A stretch of DNA of 64,000 nt from Spinactinospora alkalitolerans (lineage in GTDB: Bacteria; Actinomycetota; Actinomycetes; Streptosporangiales; Streptosporangiaceae), in NCBI RefSeq assembly GCF_013408795.1, contig NZ_JACCCC010000001.1, positions 2,914,001-2,978,000 on the forward strand, given 5' to 3'. The translations under genes and the position numbers were made by a program. The notes beneath the pieces are model-generated. The model searched no databases. It saw only the letters and a list, made by a program, of their open reading frames with translations, and was not told the origin of the DNA. Below are positions 17,089 to 25,186 of the stretch, piece by piece. Each line of letters starts with the position of its first letter. Position 1 is the stretch's first letter.

Positions 17089-17177
17089 CGGCCGCCGGGT
17101 ACGGCCGCACGACGCGGTGCGCGCAGGGGGCCACCTCACGCCGAGCCTTCTGCGGCGGCGCGGCTCACGAGTGCCCT

Positions 17178-17297
17178 AGGAAGTACCGGCTGGTCTTCCG
17201 ACCCGCAACCGCGGCCTTCTTCGCGCGCATGGGCTTCGCCAAGCACGGCCCGACTCCGCGACCGGCTCCCACCGGCGCGGACCGGGTCGGGCGGTGA
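17178..17297 (+). pseudogene. Possible acetyltransferase C-terminal remnant
   Basis: A 39-codon frame ending at TGA 17295 encodes 'VFRPATAAFFARMGFAKHGP', which resembles the last helix and strand of GNAT acetyltransferases (x-A-xxFF-x-RMGF). No upstream part of such a gene exists. The call depends on this one motif. The rest of 17089-17383 shows nothing else. Confidence 0.3.
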
Positions 17298-17383
17298 GGC
17301 CGAGCGGCGTGGCGACGTCGGCCCGCACCACGCCGCTCCAGCGGGTCCTCACCGGACCTGAGGCGAGCGACCTGCTCGGCGAG

Positions 17384-18193
17384 TCAGCCGCTTTGGCCGG
17401 CGGGGTCGGGGTGGGGCAGGGCCTCGCCGGTCTCCAGCAGTGTCTTGAGGCTGGACAGGAGCGTCGGCCAGCCTTCACCGACCATCTCCAGCACGGTGCT
17501 CTCGGGGCCGAAGCCGTCGTGCACGACGGTCAGCTTGACCGTCTCCCCGAGCGGCTCGATCTCGAACGTCACCTTCGACCTGCGTTCGTTGGCCAATTTG
17601 GCGAGTACCTCATCACTCACCCCGGCGCTCTCGGCCCACTCCGGCGTGAAGGTGTGCCAGGTGTAGGACAGTCGGCGGTAGGGCTCGGATTCGAGGACGA
17701 CCTGAGCGGAGTCGATGATTTTCCTTCCGCCTTCCTCCCAGGTCATCGCCGACCCCGTCTTCCAATCCGATTCGAACGTCACCCCCCAGTAGCGACGGGT
17801 GAAAGCCGGGTCGGTCAACGCCAGCCAGAGCCGTTCCGGCGTGGTGCTGATGTAGGTGGTGTAGACGAACTCGGGATTGCCCATGGATTCTCGCTCCAAT
17901 GCCGTCTTCAGATCGGCGAGCGCATGCACCCGCTCGCGGTCGTACTGGTCGATCCATCGCTCAGCGATGGCGTTGATCGGCGCGGCGTTGAGGTAGTGCA
18001 ACTTCTCCCGGCCACGCCGCACCGTGGTGACCAGGTTGGCCGCTTCCAGCAGGGCCAGGTGCTTGCTGACGGACTGCCGGGCCATGTCCAGCCCGGCGCA
18101 CAGCTCTCGCAGGCTCTGCCCATTGCGGGTGTTCAAGTCGTCGAGCAGCCGGCGGCGGCTGGCATCGGCCAGCGCCTTGAACACCTCGTCCAT
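17384..18193 (-). CDS. ArsR-type regulator fused to SRPBCC (AHSA1) domain
   Basis: A 269-residue protein. Residues 1-95 are an ArsR winged helix ('ARQSVSKHLALLEAANLVTT'), residues about 105-260 an AHSA1/START-like SRPBCC domain ('FVYTTYISTTPERLWLALTD' through 'TVVHDGFGPESTVLEMVGEG'). Fused or adjacent ArsR-SRPBCC proteins occur widely in actinobacteria; the second domain probably binds a hydrophobic ligand. Two GCAGCC/GGCTGC dyads sit on its promoter, so it most likely represses itself. GAGGAG lies before ATG 18193. Confidence 0.87.
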   Translation of the reverse strand: MDEVFKALADASRRRLLDDLNTRNGQSLRELCAGLDMARQSVSKHLALLEAANLVTTVRRGREKLHYLNAAPINAIAERWIDQYDRERVHALADLKTALERESMGNPEFVYTTYISTTPERLWLALTDPAFTRRYWGVTFESDWKTGSAMTWEEGGRKIIDSAQVVLESEPYRRLSYTWHTFTPEWAESAGVSDEVLAKLANERRSKVTFEIEPLGETVKLTVVHDGFGPESTVLEMVGEGWPTLLSSLKTLLETGEALPHPDPAGQSG

Positions 18194-18209
18194 CTTCGCT
18201 CCTCAAAAG

Positions 18210-18260
18210 TGCAGCCGATTGGCTGCATAAAACATAGGCAGCCAACCGGCTGCATGTCAA
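18210..18260 (-). promoter_or_regulatory. Promoter with two ArsR-type operators
   Basis: On the minus strand TTGACA (18260-18255) and TATGTT (18236-18231) are spaced 18 bp. One dyad GCAGCC-N4-GGCTGC (18238-18253) fills the spacer and a second (18211-18226) covers the start of transcription, 27 bp away. A repressor bound to either would block this promoter of the ArsR-SRPBCC gene. Confidence 0.75.
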
Positions 18261-18473
18261 TGGCCGGTAACCCACCCAGGTCGGAGCGTTGCACTCCGTC
18301 AGCTGACTCTTGGCCGATCCGCACCCGACTACGCGGCCGGGCTGTCGGCGGCATCCGGGAGCGGGTGCTCACCGCCCTGCCCGCCCGGATCGGCGGTGCG
18401 CCGAAAAACCGGTGGACAGGCGGTGCTCCGAGCGGTGGGATGGGACGTCGTTGCCCAAGGCGAGGAGACGTGG

Positions 18474-19391
18474 ATGTCAGCAGGCGGTTCCGACGAGGTG
18501 CCGATCGACGCGGCCCTGGTGCGCCGGCTGCTCGCGGCGCAGTTCCCGCAGTGGGCGGACCTGCCCGTCTCGCCGGTCCCGCAGTCCGGGATGGACAACG
18601 CGACGTTCCGGCTCGGTGCGGACATGTCCGTGCGGCTGCCCCGTTACCCATGGTGGGTCGGGCAGGTGGAGCGGGAGCAGCGGTGGCTGCCGCGGCTCGC
18701 CCCGCATCTGCCGCTGCCCGTCTCCGAGCCGCTCGCGATGGGGACGCCCGCCGAGGGCTACCCCTTCCCCTGGTCGGTCTACCGGTGGCTGGAGGGCGGG
18801 GCCGCGACCACCGACGGCCTCGCCGACCCGGTCCGGACCGCGATCGAGCTCGCCGGGTTCATCGCCGCCCTGCAGGGGATCGACCCCACCGGTGGGCCCG
18901 GCCCCGAGCAGAGCAACGCGTTCCGCGGCGTGCCCATGGGCGACGCGCGCGACTCCTTGGCCGCCGACGCGCGCGTCCGCCCCAAGATCGCGGCGCTGAA
19001 GGGCATGGTCGACACCGACGCGGTGATGGCCGTGTGGGAGGCGGCGCTGGCGGCGCCCGCGTGGGACGGTCCGCCGGTGTGGATCCACGGCGATCTCGCG
19101 ACCGGGAACCTCCTGGCCGTCGACGGCAGGTTGAGTGCCGTCATCGATTTCGGGACGCTGGCCGTTGGCGACCCCGCCTGCGACCTGCTGCCCGCGTGGA
19201 AGTTCCTGCCCGCCGAGGCGCGGGGCGCCTTCCGCGCGGCGCTCGACGTCGACGACGCGACCTGGGCGCGGGGCCGCGGCTGGGGGCTGGCCGCCTCCTT
19301 GCCCGTCCCCGACGACCCCTTCTTCGACGACCCGGCGCGCGTGACCACCGCCCTGCACCACCTCGACGAGCTCATCGCCGACCTTTACTGA
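18474..19391 (+). CDS. Aminoglycoside-phosphotransferase-family kinase
   Basis: A 305-residue APH/choline-kinase-fold protein. The catalytic loop reads 'PPVWIHGDLATGNLLAVDGR' (Brenner motif H-G-D-x5-N) and the metal-binding motif 'LSAVIDFGTLAVGDPACDLL' (D-F-G). The nucleotide loop is 'SGMDNATFRLGADMSVRLPR'. It should phosphorylate a hydroxylated small molecule such as an aminoglycoside, macrolide or a cell metabolite; specificity cannot be read. ATG 18474 is preferred for AGGAG 6 nt upstream. A conserved 21-nt repeat begins at its stop codon. Confidence 0.85.
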   Translation: MSAGGSDEVPIDAALVRRLLAAQFPQWADLPVSPVPQSGMDNATFRLGADMSVRLPRYPWWVGQVEREQRWLPRLAPHLPLPVSEPLAMGTPAEGYPFPWSVYRWLEGGAATTDGLADPVRTAIELAGFIAALQGIDPTGGPGPEQSNAFRGVPMGDARDSLAADARVRPKIAALKGMVDTDAVMAVWEAALAAPAWDGPPVWIHGDLATGNLLAVDGRLSAVIDFGTLAVGDPACDLLPAWKFLPAEARGAFRAALDVDDATWARGRGWGLAASLPVPDDPFFDDPARVTTALHHLDELIADLY

Positions 19392-19408
19392 GGTTTGCAG
19401 AAGTTGCG
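19388..19408 (+). repeat. 21-nt direct repeat, copy 1
   Basis: CTGAGGTT (19388-19395) followed by AAGTTGCG ending at 19408 matches 35346-35366 at 19 of 21 positions. Both copies sit at the 3' end of a gene: this one begins at the kinase stop codon, the other 26 nt after the carboxylase stop. Confidence 0.5.
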
Positions 19409-19600
19409 TCGGATGGTTCTCTCGCCGGTCTTGGCCTTATCGGGCCTGAAAACGCTGCGACAACCCCCACAAGGTCAACTTGGGTTTTAACCTCGGCCCC
19501 CAGAGGGTTGGCGCCTCCCGGACGACCGGCGCTTCGCCGCGCCGGATCCGGACCGCAGCGCGGGCCCGGAGGCCGCTGCCACCGGCTCGCATCGGCCATC

Positions 19601-19631
19601 TTGACAAGGGTTATTGCCGCATCGGCAAAAT
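19601..19631 (+). promoter_or_regulatory. Promoter and operator of the XRE-cupin gene
   Basis: TTGACA (19601-19606) and CAAAAT (19626-19631) form a promoter with a long 19-bp spacer. The palindrome TTGCCGCATCGGCAA (19614-19628) overlaps spacer and -10. A near-identical palindrome, TTGCTGTATCAGCAA, is at 21447-21461 before the flavin oxidoreductase gene, so both are probably sites for the XRE-cupin protein. Confidence 0.7.
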
Positions 19632-19637
19632 GGTGGC

Positions 19638-20228
19638 ATGGCCGATGACGACTTCGCGAGCGTGCTGACCGAGGTGGGGCCGCGGCTGCGGGCCCTGCGC
19701 CAGACGCGCGGCGCCACGCTGTCCCAGTTGAGCGAGACCACCGGGATCTCGCTCAGCACCCTGTCGCGCCTGGAGTCCGGGCAGCGCAAACCGACCCTGG
19801 AACTCCTGCTCCCTCTGGCCAAGGCCCACGGCGTGCCCCTGGACGAGCTGGTCGGCGCGCCGCCGACCGGCGACCCCCGGATCCATCCGCGCCCCTTCAC
19901 CCGGCACGGCCAGACCTTCGTGCCGCTGACCCGGTACCTCGGCGGCCTGCACGCCTACAAGCAGATCCTCCCCGTCAGCGAGGCGAAGGGCGCACGGCCC
20001 GAGCAGAGGACGCACGAGGGCTACGAGTGGCTCTACATCCTGTCCGGCCGGCTGCACCTGGCCCTGGGGGAGCGCGACCTCGTGCTCACCGCCGGCGAGG
20101 CCGCCGAGTTCGACACCCGCATCCCCCACGGCTTCGCCAACGCCGGATCCCGGCCCGTCGAGTTCCTCACCCTGTTCGGGCCGCAGGGCGAGCGGATGCA
20201 CGTCCGTGCCCGCCCCACCGAAGCGTGA
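19638..20228 (+). CDS. XRE-family regulator with cupin domain
   Basis: A 196-residue regulator: residues about 12-70 are an XRE helix-turn-helix ('ATLSQLSETTGISLSTLSRL'), residues about 110-190 a cupin barrel ('HEGYEWLYILSGRLHLALGE', 'AEFDTRIPHGFANAGSRPVE'). The cupin binds a small ligand and tunes repression. ATG 19638 is chosen because the palindromic operator ends 9 nt before it. The same palindrome precedes the oxidoreductase/methyltransferase operon 1.3 kb downstream, its likely target; gene relics now separate them. Confidence 0.88.
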   Translation: MADDDFASVLTEVGPRLRALRQTRGATLSQLSETTGISLSTLSRLESGQRKPTLELLLPLAKAHGVPLDELVGAPPTGDPRIHPRPFTRHGQTFVPLTRYLGGLHAYKQILPVSEAKGARPEQRTHEGYEWLYILSGRLHLALGERDLVLTAGEAAEFDTRIPHGFANAGSRPVEFLTLFGPQGERMHVRARPTEA

Positions 20229-20430
20229 CCCGCTCCCGGCGAACCGGCGACGCGGCGCCGTCGGTTCCGGGGCGACCGGTTCGCCCGCGTGCGGCCCGGA
20301 GTGGAACAGCGGGTCGCCCGGCCGTCCGGTCCCGTGGGACCGGGCCTCCACGGTGTGCAGGCAGCGCTTCTGTTCGCGACTCCAGGGCCCCGGGGGCGGT
20401 GACCGGCGGGTGGATTCAGGAGCCGCCGCA

Positions 20431-20868
20431 TCAGCCCCGTCGTCTGCGCGTGCGGTAGGCGCGCTGCTGGCAGGCGCGCGAGCAGTAATCCCGCGGCCGG
20501 CCCGCGGAACTTCCGGCTACGGGACCGCCGCACACCGCACACTCTCTTTCGTCACGTATTCCATCACGGACGAGTGCCTCCACCCCGTCCAGCACCCGTT
20601 GGAGGCCGAACTCGAAGGGATCGGGCGGTGCGTCGTAGGCCCCCTCCCGGTACAGGCGGCTGAGGGTGGGATATTGGTCCAGGTGGGCGAATAACGAGTC
20701 GCGGCCCTGCCACCACTCCTCGTCGCTGACGCCGGTGCGCCGCTGCGCGCGGGCCGTTGCCGCCGACTGCCGGGCGGCGCTGTCGACGAAGCCGCCGACG
20801 AGGTTCACCGCCGCGACCACCTGCGCGGGCGGCAGACCGGTGCGCGCCACGATGCTCAGTGCGCGCTC
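20431..20868 (-). pseudogene. C-terminal half of a TetR regulator
   Basis: About 146 residues match the ligand domain of a TetR/AcrR regulator ('GLPPAQVVAAVNLVGGFVDS', 'EWWQGRDSLFAHLDQYPTLS', 'PDPFEFGLQRVLDGVEALV') and end with a Cys cluster 'CAVCGG...DYCSRACQQRAY' that occurs as an added zinc-finger-like tail. The DNA-binding domain is missing: sequence before 20868 changes to a fragment of an unrelated gene on the other strand. It is a truncated relic, not a functional repressor. Confidence 0.7.
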
Positions 20869-20869
20869 G

Positions 20870-21014
20870 TTCGAGCGGCCGTTCGCGACGCTGCAGCGGG
20901 CCCGCGACGCGGCCGTGCCGGGAACCGTGGTCGAACTCAGGGCCGACACCTACCGCCTCACCGACATCTTCCTGCTCTCCGCCGAGAACTCCGGGGTCGT
21001 CCACCAGGCGCCCG
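20870..21014 (+). pseudogene. Right-handed beta-helix protein fragment
   Basis: About 48 residues, 'RPFATLQRARDAAVPGTVVE' then 'LRADTYRLTDIFLLSAENSG', match the N-terminal repeat of secreted right-handed beta-helix (pectate-lyase-like) proteins. No start or signal peptide and no further repeats are present. It abuts the TetR fragment at 20870. Confidence 0.6.
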
Positions 21015-21069
21015 AAGGCGTGACGCTCGCCGACAACACGACGCTGCCGCGGGAGGCGTTCGACGACGA

Positions 21070-21318
21070 GAGGAGTTCGCCGCCGGTATGCGTTCGGTCC
21101 ACGGCGGCCTCCTGCTCTCCGGCATCCCGCGCATCACCCGCCCGCGCAAGCGGAAAAACACCGGCAACACCTCGGGGTTCACCGTCGTCGACCCCGGCGG
21201 CAACTGGATCCGCATCTTCCGCGGGAACGACGCGCAGCGCGAGCGGCTCGCCGACGCGTTGGCCAACGCGGCGGAGCTGGAGAACATCACGCGCGGAGGC
21301 CGCTCCCGGGACCGCTGA
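21070..21318 (+). pseudogene. Bleomycin-resistance/VOC protein C-terminal fragment
   Basis: The frame encodes 'SGIPRITRPRKRKNTGNTSG' followed by 'FTVVDPGGNWIRIF', the end of a glyoxalase/bleomycin-resistance-type VOC protein, with an extra charged tail. The N-terminal VOC half is absent. It is the third fragment in the 0.9 kb between the XRE-cupin regulator and its probable target operon. Confidence 0.6.
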
Positions 21319-21446
21319 CGGGCGCGGAGGCGGCCCGATCACCGGTCACATGCGGCCGGCGGCCTCTTCGGAGACCTCTCCGCCGTAACCGACCAGCGGG
21401 GCCCACGGCGATCGGGGGCGAGAGGCCGTCGCCCACCGTCCTCGAT

Positions 21447-21461
21447 TTGCTGTATCAGCAA
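21447..21461. promoter_or_regulatory. XRE-cupin operator, target copy
   Basis: TTGCTGTATCAGCAA differs from TTGCCGCATCGGCAA at 19614-19628 at three of 15 positions while staying perfectly palindromic (consensus TTGCYGYATCRGCAA). It lies 61 bp before the flavin oxidoreductase start. Confidence 0.7.
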
Positions 21462-21521
21462 GAATATTTGCCAATCGATGGAGCGTTGGCGCATCATCTT
21501 CGATGGACGGAGGTGCTTCGC

Positions 21522-22586
21522 ATGACTGCACACAAGGAACAGAACACGGCCGCCGCTCCCGCGGAGGGGGAACGCCGCTACGACGTCGTGGTCGTCGGCG
21601 GCGGGGCCGCCGGGCTGAGCGGGGCGCTGACCCTGGCCCGGGCGCGCCGCTCGGTGCTGGTGGTCGACGCCGGCCGGCCGCGCAACGCTCCGGCGGCCCA
21701 CGCCCACGGCTATCTCACCCGCGATGGTGCGGCCCCCCTGGAGATCCTGGCCGCGGGCCGCGCGGAGGTGACCGGCTACGGCGGCGAGATCGTCGAGGGC
21801 AGCGCCGTGGCGGCCGAGCGCCTGGACACCGGGGGCTTTCGCGTCGTCCTCGACGACGGGTCCGCGGTCGCGGCGGACCGGCTGCTGGTGACCACCGGCC
21901 TGGTCGACGAACCGCCCCCGGTGCCCGGCGTGGCGGAGCGGTGGGGGCGCGAGGTGCTGCACTGCCCCTACTGCCACGGCTGGGAGGTCCGCGACCAGGC
22001 GATCGGCGTCCTGGCCACCGGACCGCTCGCGGTGCACGCGGCCCTGCTGTGGCGGCAGTGGAGCGAGGACGTGGCCCTCTTCTCGCACACCGCCCCCGAG
22101 TTCGGCGACGATGACTACGAGCGGCTCGCCGCCCGCGGCGTCGCCGTGGTGGACGGAGAGGTCACCGGCCTGGAGGTGACGGACGACCGGCTCACCGGCG
22201 TGCGGCTGGCCGGCGGCCGGGTGATCCCCCGCCAGGCCGTGGTGGTCGCCCCGCGCTTCACCGCCCGCGTCGGCGTCCTCGCCGGCCTGGGCCTTGAGGC
22301 GACCGAGCAGGAGATGGCCGGACACGTGATCGGCAGCCACATCGCCGCCGACCCGTCCGGGGCCACCGAGGTGGCCGGGGTGTGGGTGGCCGGCAACGTC
22401 GCCAACCTGACCGATCAGGTCATCGGGGCCGCCGCCGCGGGCGTGCGCGCCGCCGCGGCGATCAACGCCGACCTGGTCGCCGAGGAGACCCGCCGGGCCG
22501 TCGCCGACCGCAGCGCTCCCTTCTCCGCGCGGATGGAGCGCGAGACCTGCGAGCGCGTGCTCGCCGACCGCAGGCACGGCCTGTGA
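21522..22586 (+). CDS. Thioredoxin-reductase-like NAD(P)/FAD oxidoreductase
   Basis: A 354-residue flavoprotein of the class-II disulfide reductase family. FAD motif 'YDVVVVGGGAAGLSGALTLA' lies at about 20-40; the C-terminal 'GVWVAGNVANLTDQVIGAAA' is the second FAD motif. The redox centre is 'HCPYCHGWEVRDQAIGVL': C-P-Y-C, located as in thioredoxin reductases, so it could reduce a small disulfide. GGAGG precedes ATG 21522. It is followed after 37 nt by a methyltransferase gene, and the XRE-cupin palindrome sits upstream, so the pair is likely induced by the cupin ligand. Confidence 0.87.
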   Translation: MTAHKEQNTAAAPAEGERRYDVVVVGGGAAGLSGALTLARARRSVLVVDAGRPRNAPAAHAHGYLTRDGAAPLEILAAGRAEVTGYGGEIVEGSAVAAERLDTGGFRVVLDDGSAVAADRLLVTTGLVDEPPPVPGVAERWGREVLHCPYCHGWEVRDQAIGVLATGPLAVHAALLWRQWSEDVALFSHTAPEFGDDDYERLAARGVAVVDGEVTGLEVTDDRLTGVRLAGGRVIPRQAVVVAPRFTARVGVLAGLGLEATEQEMAGHVIGSHIAADPSGATEVAGVWVAGNVANLTDQVIGAAAAGVRAAAAINADLVAEETRRAVADRSAPFSARMERETCERVLADRRHGL

Positions 22587-22623
22587 ACCCGCCCGACACG
22601 ACGACGCGAAGGAGAACGCACCG

Positions 22624-23262
22624 ATGACCGACGACACCGTCTCGAACGAGGAGTTCTGGGACGCCCGCTACGGTGAGAGCGACCGGATCTGGAGCGGGAA
22701 CCCCAACACCGTCCTGGTCCGTGAGGTCACCGGCATGCAGCCGGGCAGTGCCCTGGACCTGGGGTGCGGCGAGGGGGCCGACGCGATCTGGCTGGCGCGG
22801 CAGGGGTGGCGCGTCACCGCCGTCGACGTCTCCGGGGTCGCCCTCGACCGCGCGGCCCGGCACGCGGTGGCGGCGCAGGTCGCCGACCGCATCGACTGGC
22901 AGCGGCACGACCTCGGAACGTCCTTCCCCGCGGGCGCCTTCGACCTCGTCTCAGCCCATTTCCTGCACTCCCCCGGCGAAACGATGCCGCGGGAACGGAT
23001 CCTGCGGACCGCCGCCTCGGCCGTCGCACCCGGCGGCGTGCTCCTCATCGCCGGACACGCGGGGTTCCCCTCCTGGGAGCACGATCACCATCCCGACGTG
23101 CACTTTCCCACGCCGGAGGAGGTCCTCGAATCCCTTGAGCTCCCGGACGGGCAGTGGGAGGTGCAGCTCTGCGAGGAGCACCAGCGCGTCCAGACCCGCC
23201 CCGACGGGCAGCCGGGCACCCGCACGGACAACACCCTCAGGGTCCGGCGCCTGAGCGGCTGA
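22624..23262 (+). CDS. Class I SAM-dependent methyltransferase
   Basis: A 212-residue methyltransferase. Motif I 'SALDLGCGEGADAIWLARQG', motif II 'VTAVDVSGVALDRAARHA' and motif III 'FDLVSAHFLHSPGE' are intact; the 'FWDARYGESDRIWSGNPN' N-terminus is typical of the TehB/thiopurine-methyltransferase-like group found beside XRE-cupin regulators. It may methylate a toxic thiol, selenite or tellurite-like substrate; that is inference from the family. It is co-transcribed with the oxidoreductase (37-nt gap, GAAGGAGAACGCACCG before ATG). Confidence 0.87.
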   Translation: MTDDTVSNEEFWDARYGESDRIWSGNPNTVLVREVTGMQPGSALDLGCGEGADAIWLARQGWRVTAVDVSGVALDRAARHAVAAQVADRIDWQRHDLGTSFPAGAFDLVSAHFLHSPGETMPRERILRTAASAVAPGGVLLIAGHAGFPSWEHDHHPDVHFPTPEEVLESLELPDGQWEVQLCEEHQRVQTRPDGQPGTRTDNTLRVRRLSG

Positions 23263-23332
23263 GCCCTCTGCGCCGGGCTCCGGCCCTCAGCGCATGCCGG
23301 CGCCGGGGGCCGGGACCCGGCCCCGCTCCGGA

Positions 23333-23629
23333 TCAGTCGCGGCGGTCGGCCGCTCCTCCGGGCTCGGACAGCAGGTGCGGGGCGCGGGCCTTGACCGCGT
23401 CCAGCAGCCGGCGCCTCGACGGGTTGACCATCGCCTTTCCGGCGACGGTCACGGTCGGCACGGTCTCGTTGCCGTCCGCGACCGAGCGCACGAAGGCCGC
23501 CGCCTCGCGGTCCCTCCAGATGTTGACCTTGGTGTAGCGCAGCCGCGTGAAGAGCAGCCCCAGGCGCAGCTTCATGCAGTACGTGCAGCCGGGCCGCCAG
23601 TAGACGACCACGCCGTCGCGTTCTCTCAT
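23333..23629 (-). CDS. Mycoredoxin/glutaredoxin-like protein
   Basis: A 98-residue thioredoxin-fold protein. The active site is 'VVYWRPGCTYCMKLRLGL', with the W-x-P-G-C-x-Y-C form of actinobacterial mycoredoxins, and the cis-proline loop is 'NETVPTVTVAGKAMVNPS'. It should reduce mycothiol-mixed disulfides in the cytoplasm. Length and start fit the family; upstream in-frame residues in the same frame are not conserved. It faces the methyltransferase gene tail to tail. Confidence 0.88.
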   Translation of the reverse strand: MRERDGVVVYWRPGCTYCMKLRLGLLFTRLRYTKVNIWRDREAAAFVRSVADGNETVPTVTVAGKAMVNPSRRRLLDAVKARAPHLLSEPGGAADRRD

Positions 23630-23855
23630 GAATTCCCTGTTCTCCTGTTCTGCCGTACGGGGTCGGGCGGATTGCGGCCGCGAAGTCCGCACCGTTATCG
23701 GCTGCGGGCCCGGTTCGCGGTGCTGTCGGCATGGCACCTGGTTTTCCGGATTTCAACTGGTGTCCAGCAGGAGACCTGAAGGCGCGGACCGGGCCCGCAC
23801 GCCGGATCCGCCCGGTCTCCGCGACCGCGGCGGGGCGCCGCTCCGCACGGCCGGC

Positions 23856-24383
23856 TCAGGTCAGCCGCTTGAAGTAGAAGCTGCAGTCGCGGAGGCGGCC
23901 GCCCGGTTCGGCGGCGTAGTCGGGGACGATACCGAACCGGGTCCACCCGGCGCTGAGGTAGAGGTTCTCCGCGGCGCTGCCGGTCTCGGTGTCCAGGAGC
24001 AGCAACTCGACTCCGGCGTCGGCGGCGGCCTGCTCCGCGGTGGCCAGGAGCAGGCGGGCCAGGCCGCGGCCGCGGGCGTCGCGGCGGACCATGAGCTTGA
24101 CGACCTCGGCGCGGTGCCGGGCGTTGGGCTTGGCGGACAGGGCCAGACCGACGGTGCCGACGACGCCCTCAGTGCTGCGGGCGGCCCACACGGCCAGGCC
24201 GCCCTCTTCCACGGCGGCGCGCTGGGCCAGCCACCAGGCCGCGGCCTGCTCCTGGTCGAAGGGGGCCAGGAAGCCGAGGGAGTCGCCGCCCTCAACGGCG
24301 TCGGCCAGAAGCTCGGCCAGGCCGTCCGCCTCGGCGTGGAGGTCATCGGCGGACAGGCGGGTGACGGTGTGCGTGGCAGGCAT
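23856..24383 (-). CDS. GNAT-family N-acetyltransferase
   Basis: A 175-residue GNAT acetyltransferase. The acetyl-CoA pyrophosphate loop is 'VRRDARGRGLARLLLATAEQ' (R/Q-x-x-G-x-G/A), followed by 'GVELLLLDTETGSAAENLYL' and 'AGWTRFGIVPDYAAEPGG'. It resembles acetyltransferases given for streptothricin-like or amino-acid substrates but the substrate is not determinable. It lies 60 nt after an XRE-cupin regulator gene on the same strand, probably one transcript. Confidence 0.87.
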   Translation of the reverse strand: MPATHTVTRLSADDLHAEADGLAELLADAVEGGDSLGFLAPFDQEQAAAWWLAQRAAVEEGGLAVWAARSTEGVVGTVGLALSAKPNARHRAEVVKLMVRRDARGRGLARLLLATAEQAAADAGVELLLLDTETGSAAENLYLSAGWTRFGIVPDYAAEPGGRLRDCSFYFKRLT

Positions 24384-24442
24384 CGTCGGCTTCCTTCGCT
24401 GTGCGTGGGAGGGGAACGGGCCGAGTGCGTCGGGCGCGGCGC

Positions 24443-25051
24443 TCACGGCAGGACGACCATCAGGGCGTAGCGGACCGGGCCGGGGCCCGCGCAGCGGAAC
24501 CGCGTACGGCCCCACAGCCGGAAGCGCAGGCAGTCACCCGCGCCGACCTCGTGCGCGCCGTCGCCCGCGGTCACCTCCAGGGCGCCTTCCAGTACCCAGA
24601 TGTGCTGCTCCATGCCCGGAACGGGCGGCCTGTCGTAGGAGATGTCCGCGCCAGGGCGCAGCACGCCTTCGACGATCTCGCCGCGCAGCCCGGGATGGGG
24701 CGGCGACACCGACCGCCGGGTGAAGCCCGCTTCACCGTCGCGCCACATCACCTGCCGGTCGGCGCGCACCAGTTGCGGCGGCTCCGCCTCCACCTCCGCC
24801 AGAAGCTGCGACATCGTCATCCGGTAGGCCGCGCACAGCCGGTTGAGCATGGCCGCCGTCGGGCTGATCTCGGCCCGCTCCAGCCGCGACAGCGTCGAGC
24901 GGCTCACCTCCGTGCGTCGCGCCAGCTCCTCCAGCGACCAGCCGTTCTCCGCCCTCAGCTCCGCGAGCCGGCCGGCCAGGCGGGCCTCCACCCGCTCGCG
25001 CCCGCCCCGGGGATTCCGGCCATGGGACGGGCGCTCTTCCGTGCTTCCCAT
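24443..25051 (-). CDS. XRE-family regulator with cupin domain
   Basis: A 202-residue regulator: helix-turn-helix 'SLEELARRTEVSRSTLSRLE' at about 40-60 and a cupin barrel at about 120-200 ('PGMEQHIWVLEGALEVTAGD', 'VGAGDCLRFRLWGRTRFR'). It precedes the GNAT gene and probably controls it; such XRE-cupin/GNAT pairs are frequent in actinobacteria. On the minus strand TAAGGT lies 7 nt before ATG 25051, suggesting a leaderless transcript. It belongs to a different subgroup than the XRE-cupin at 19638 and shares no operator with it. Confidence 0.88.
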   Translation of the reverse strand: MGSTEERPSHGRNPRGGRERVEARLAGRLAELRAENGWSLEELARRTEVSRSTLSRLERAEISPTAAMLNRLCAAYRMTMSQLLAEVEAEPPQLVRADRQVMWRDGEAGFTRRSVSPPHPGLRGEIVEGVLRPGADISYDRPPVPGMEQHIWVLEGALEVTAGDGAHEVGAGDCLRFRLWGRTRFRCAGPGPVRYALMVVLP

Positions 25052-25186
25052 ATTCGGCACCTTATCCCAGATGTGAGAACACCATCGTTCGCCCTCTCCG
25101 GCCTCGGGGAACGGTGGAACAGCGGTCAGCGGGCAGGCCGCGGAGGTGGGCGGCCTGCCCGCTCCCGGCGACCGGCCGCCCATTCG

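Noticed and set aside
20431-20949. Intact zinc-finger regulator
   Set aside because: The first 27 residues are the antisense of another fragment and the TetR DNA-binding domain is missing.
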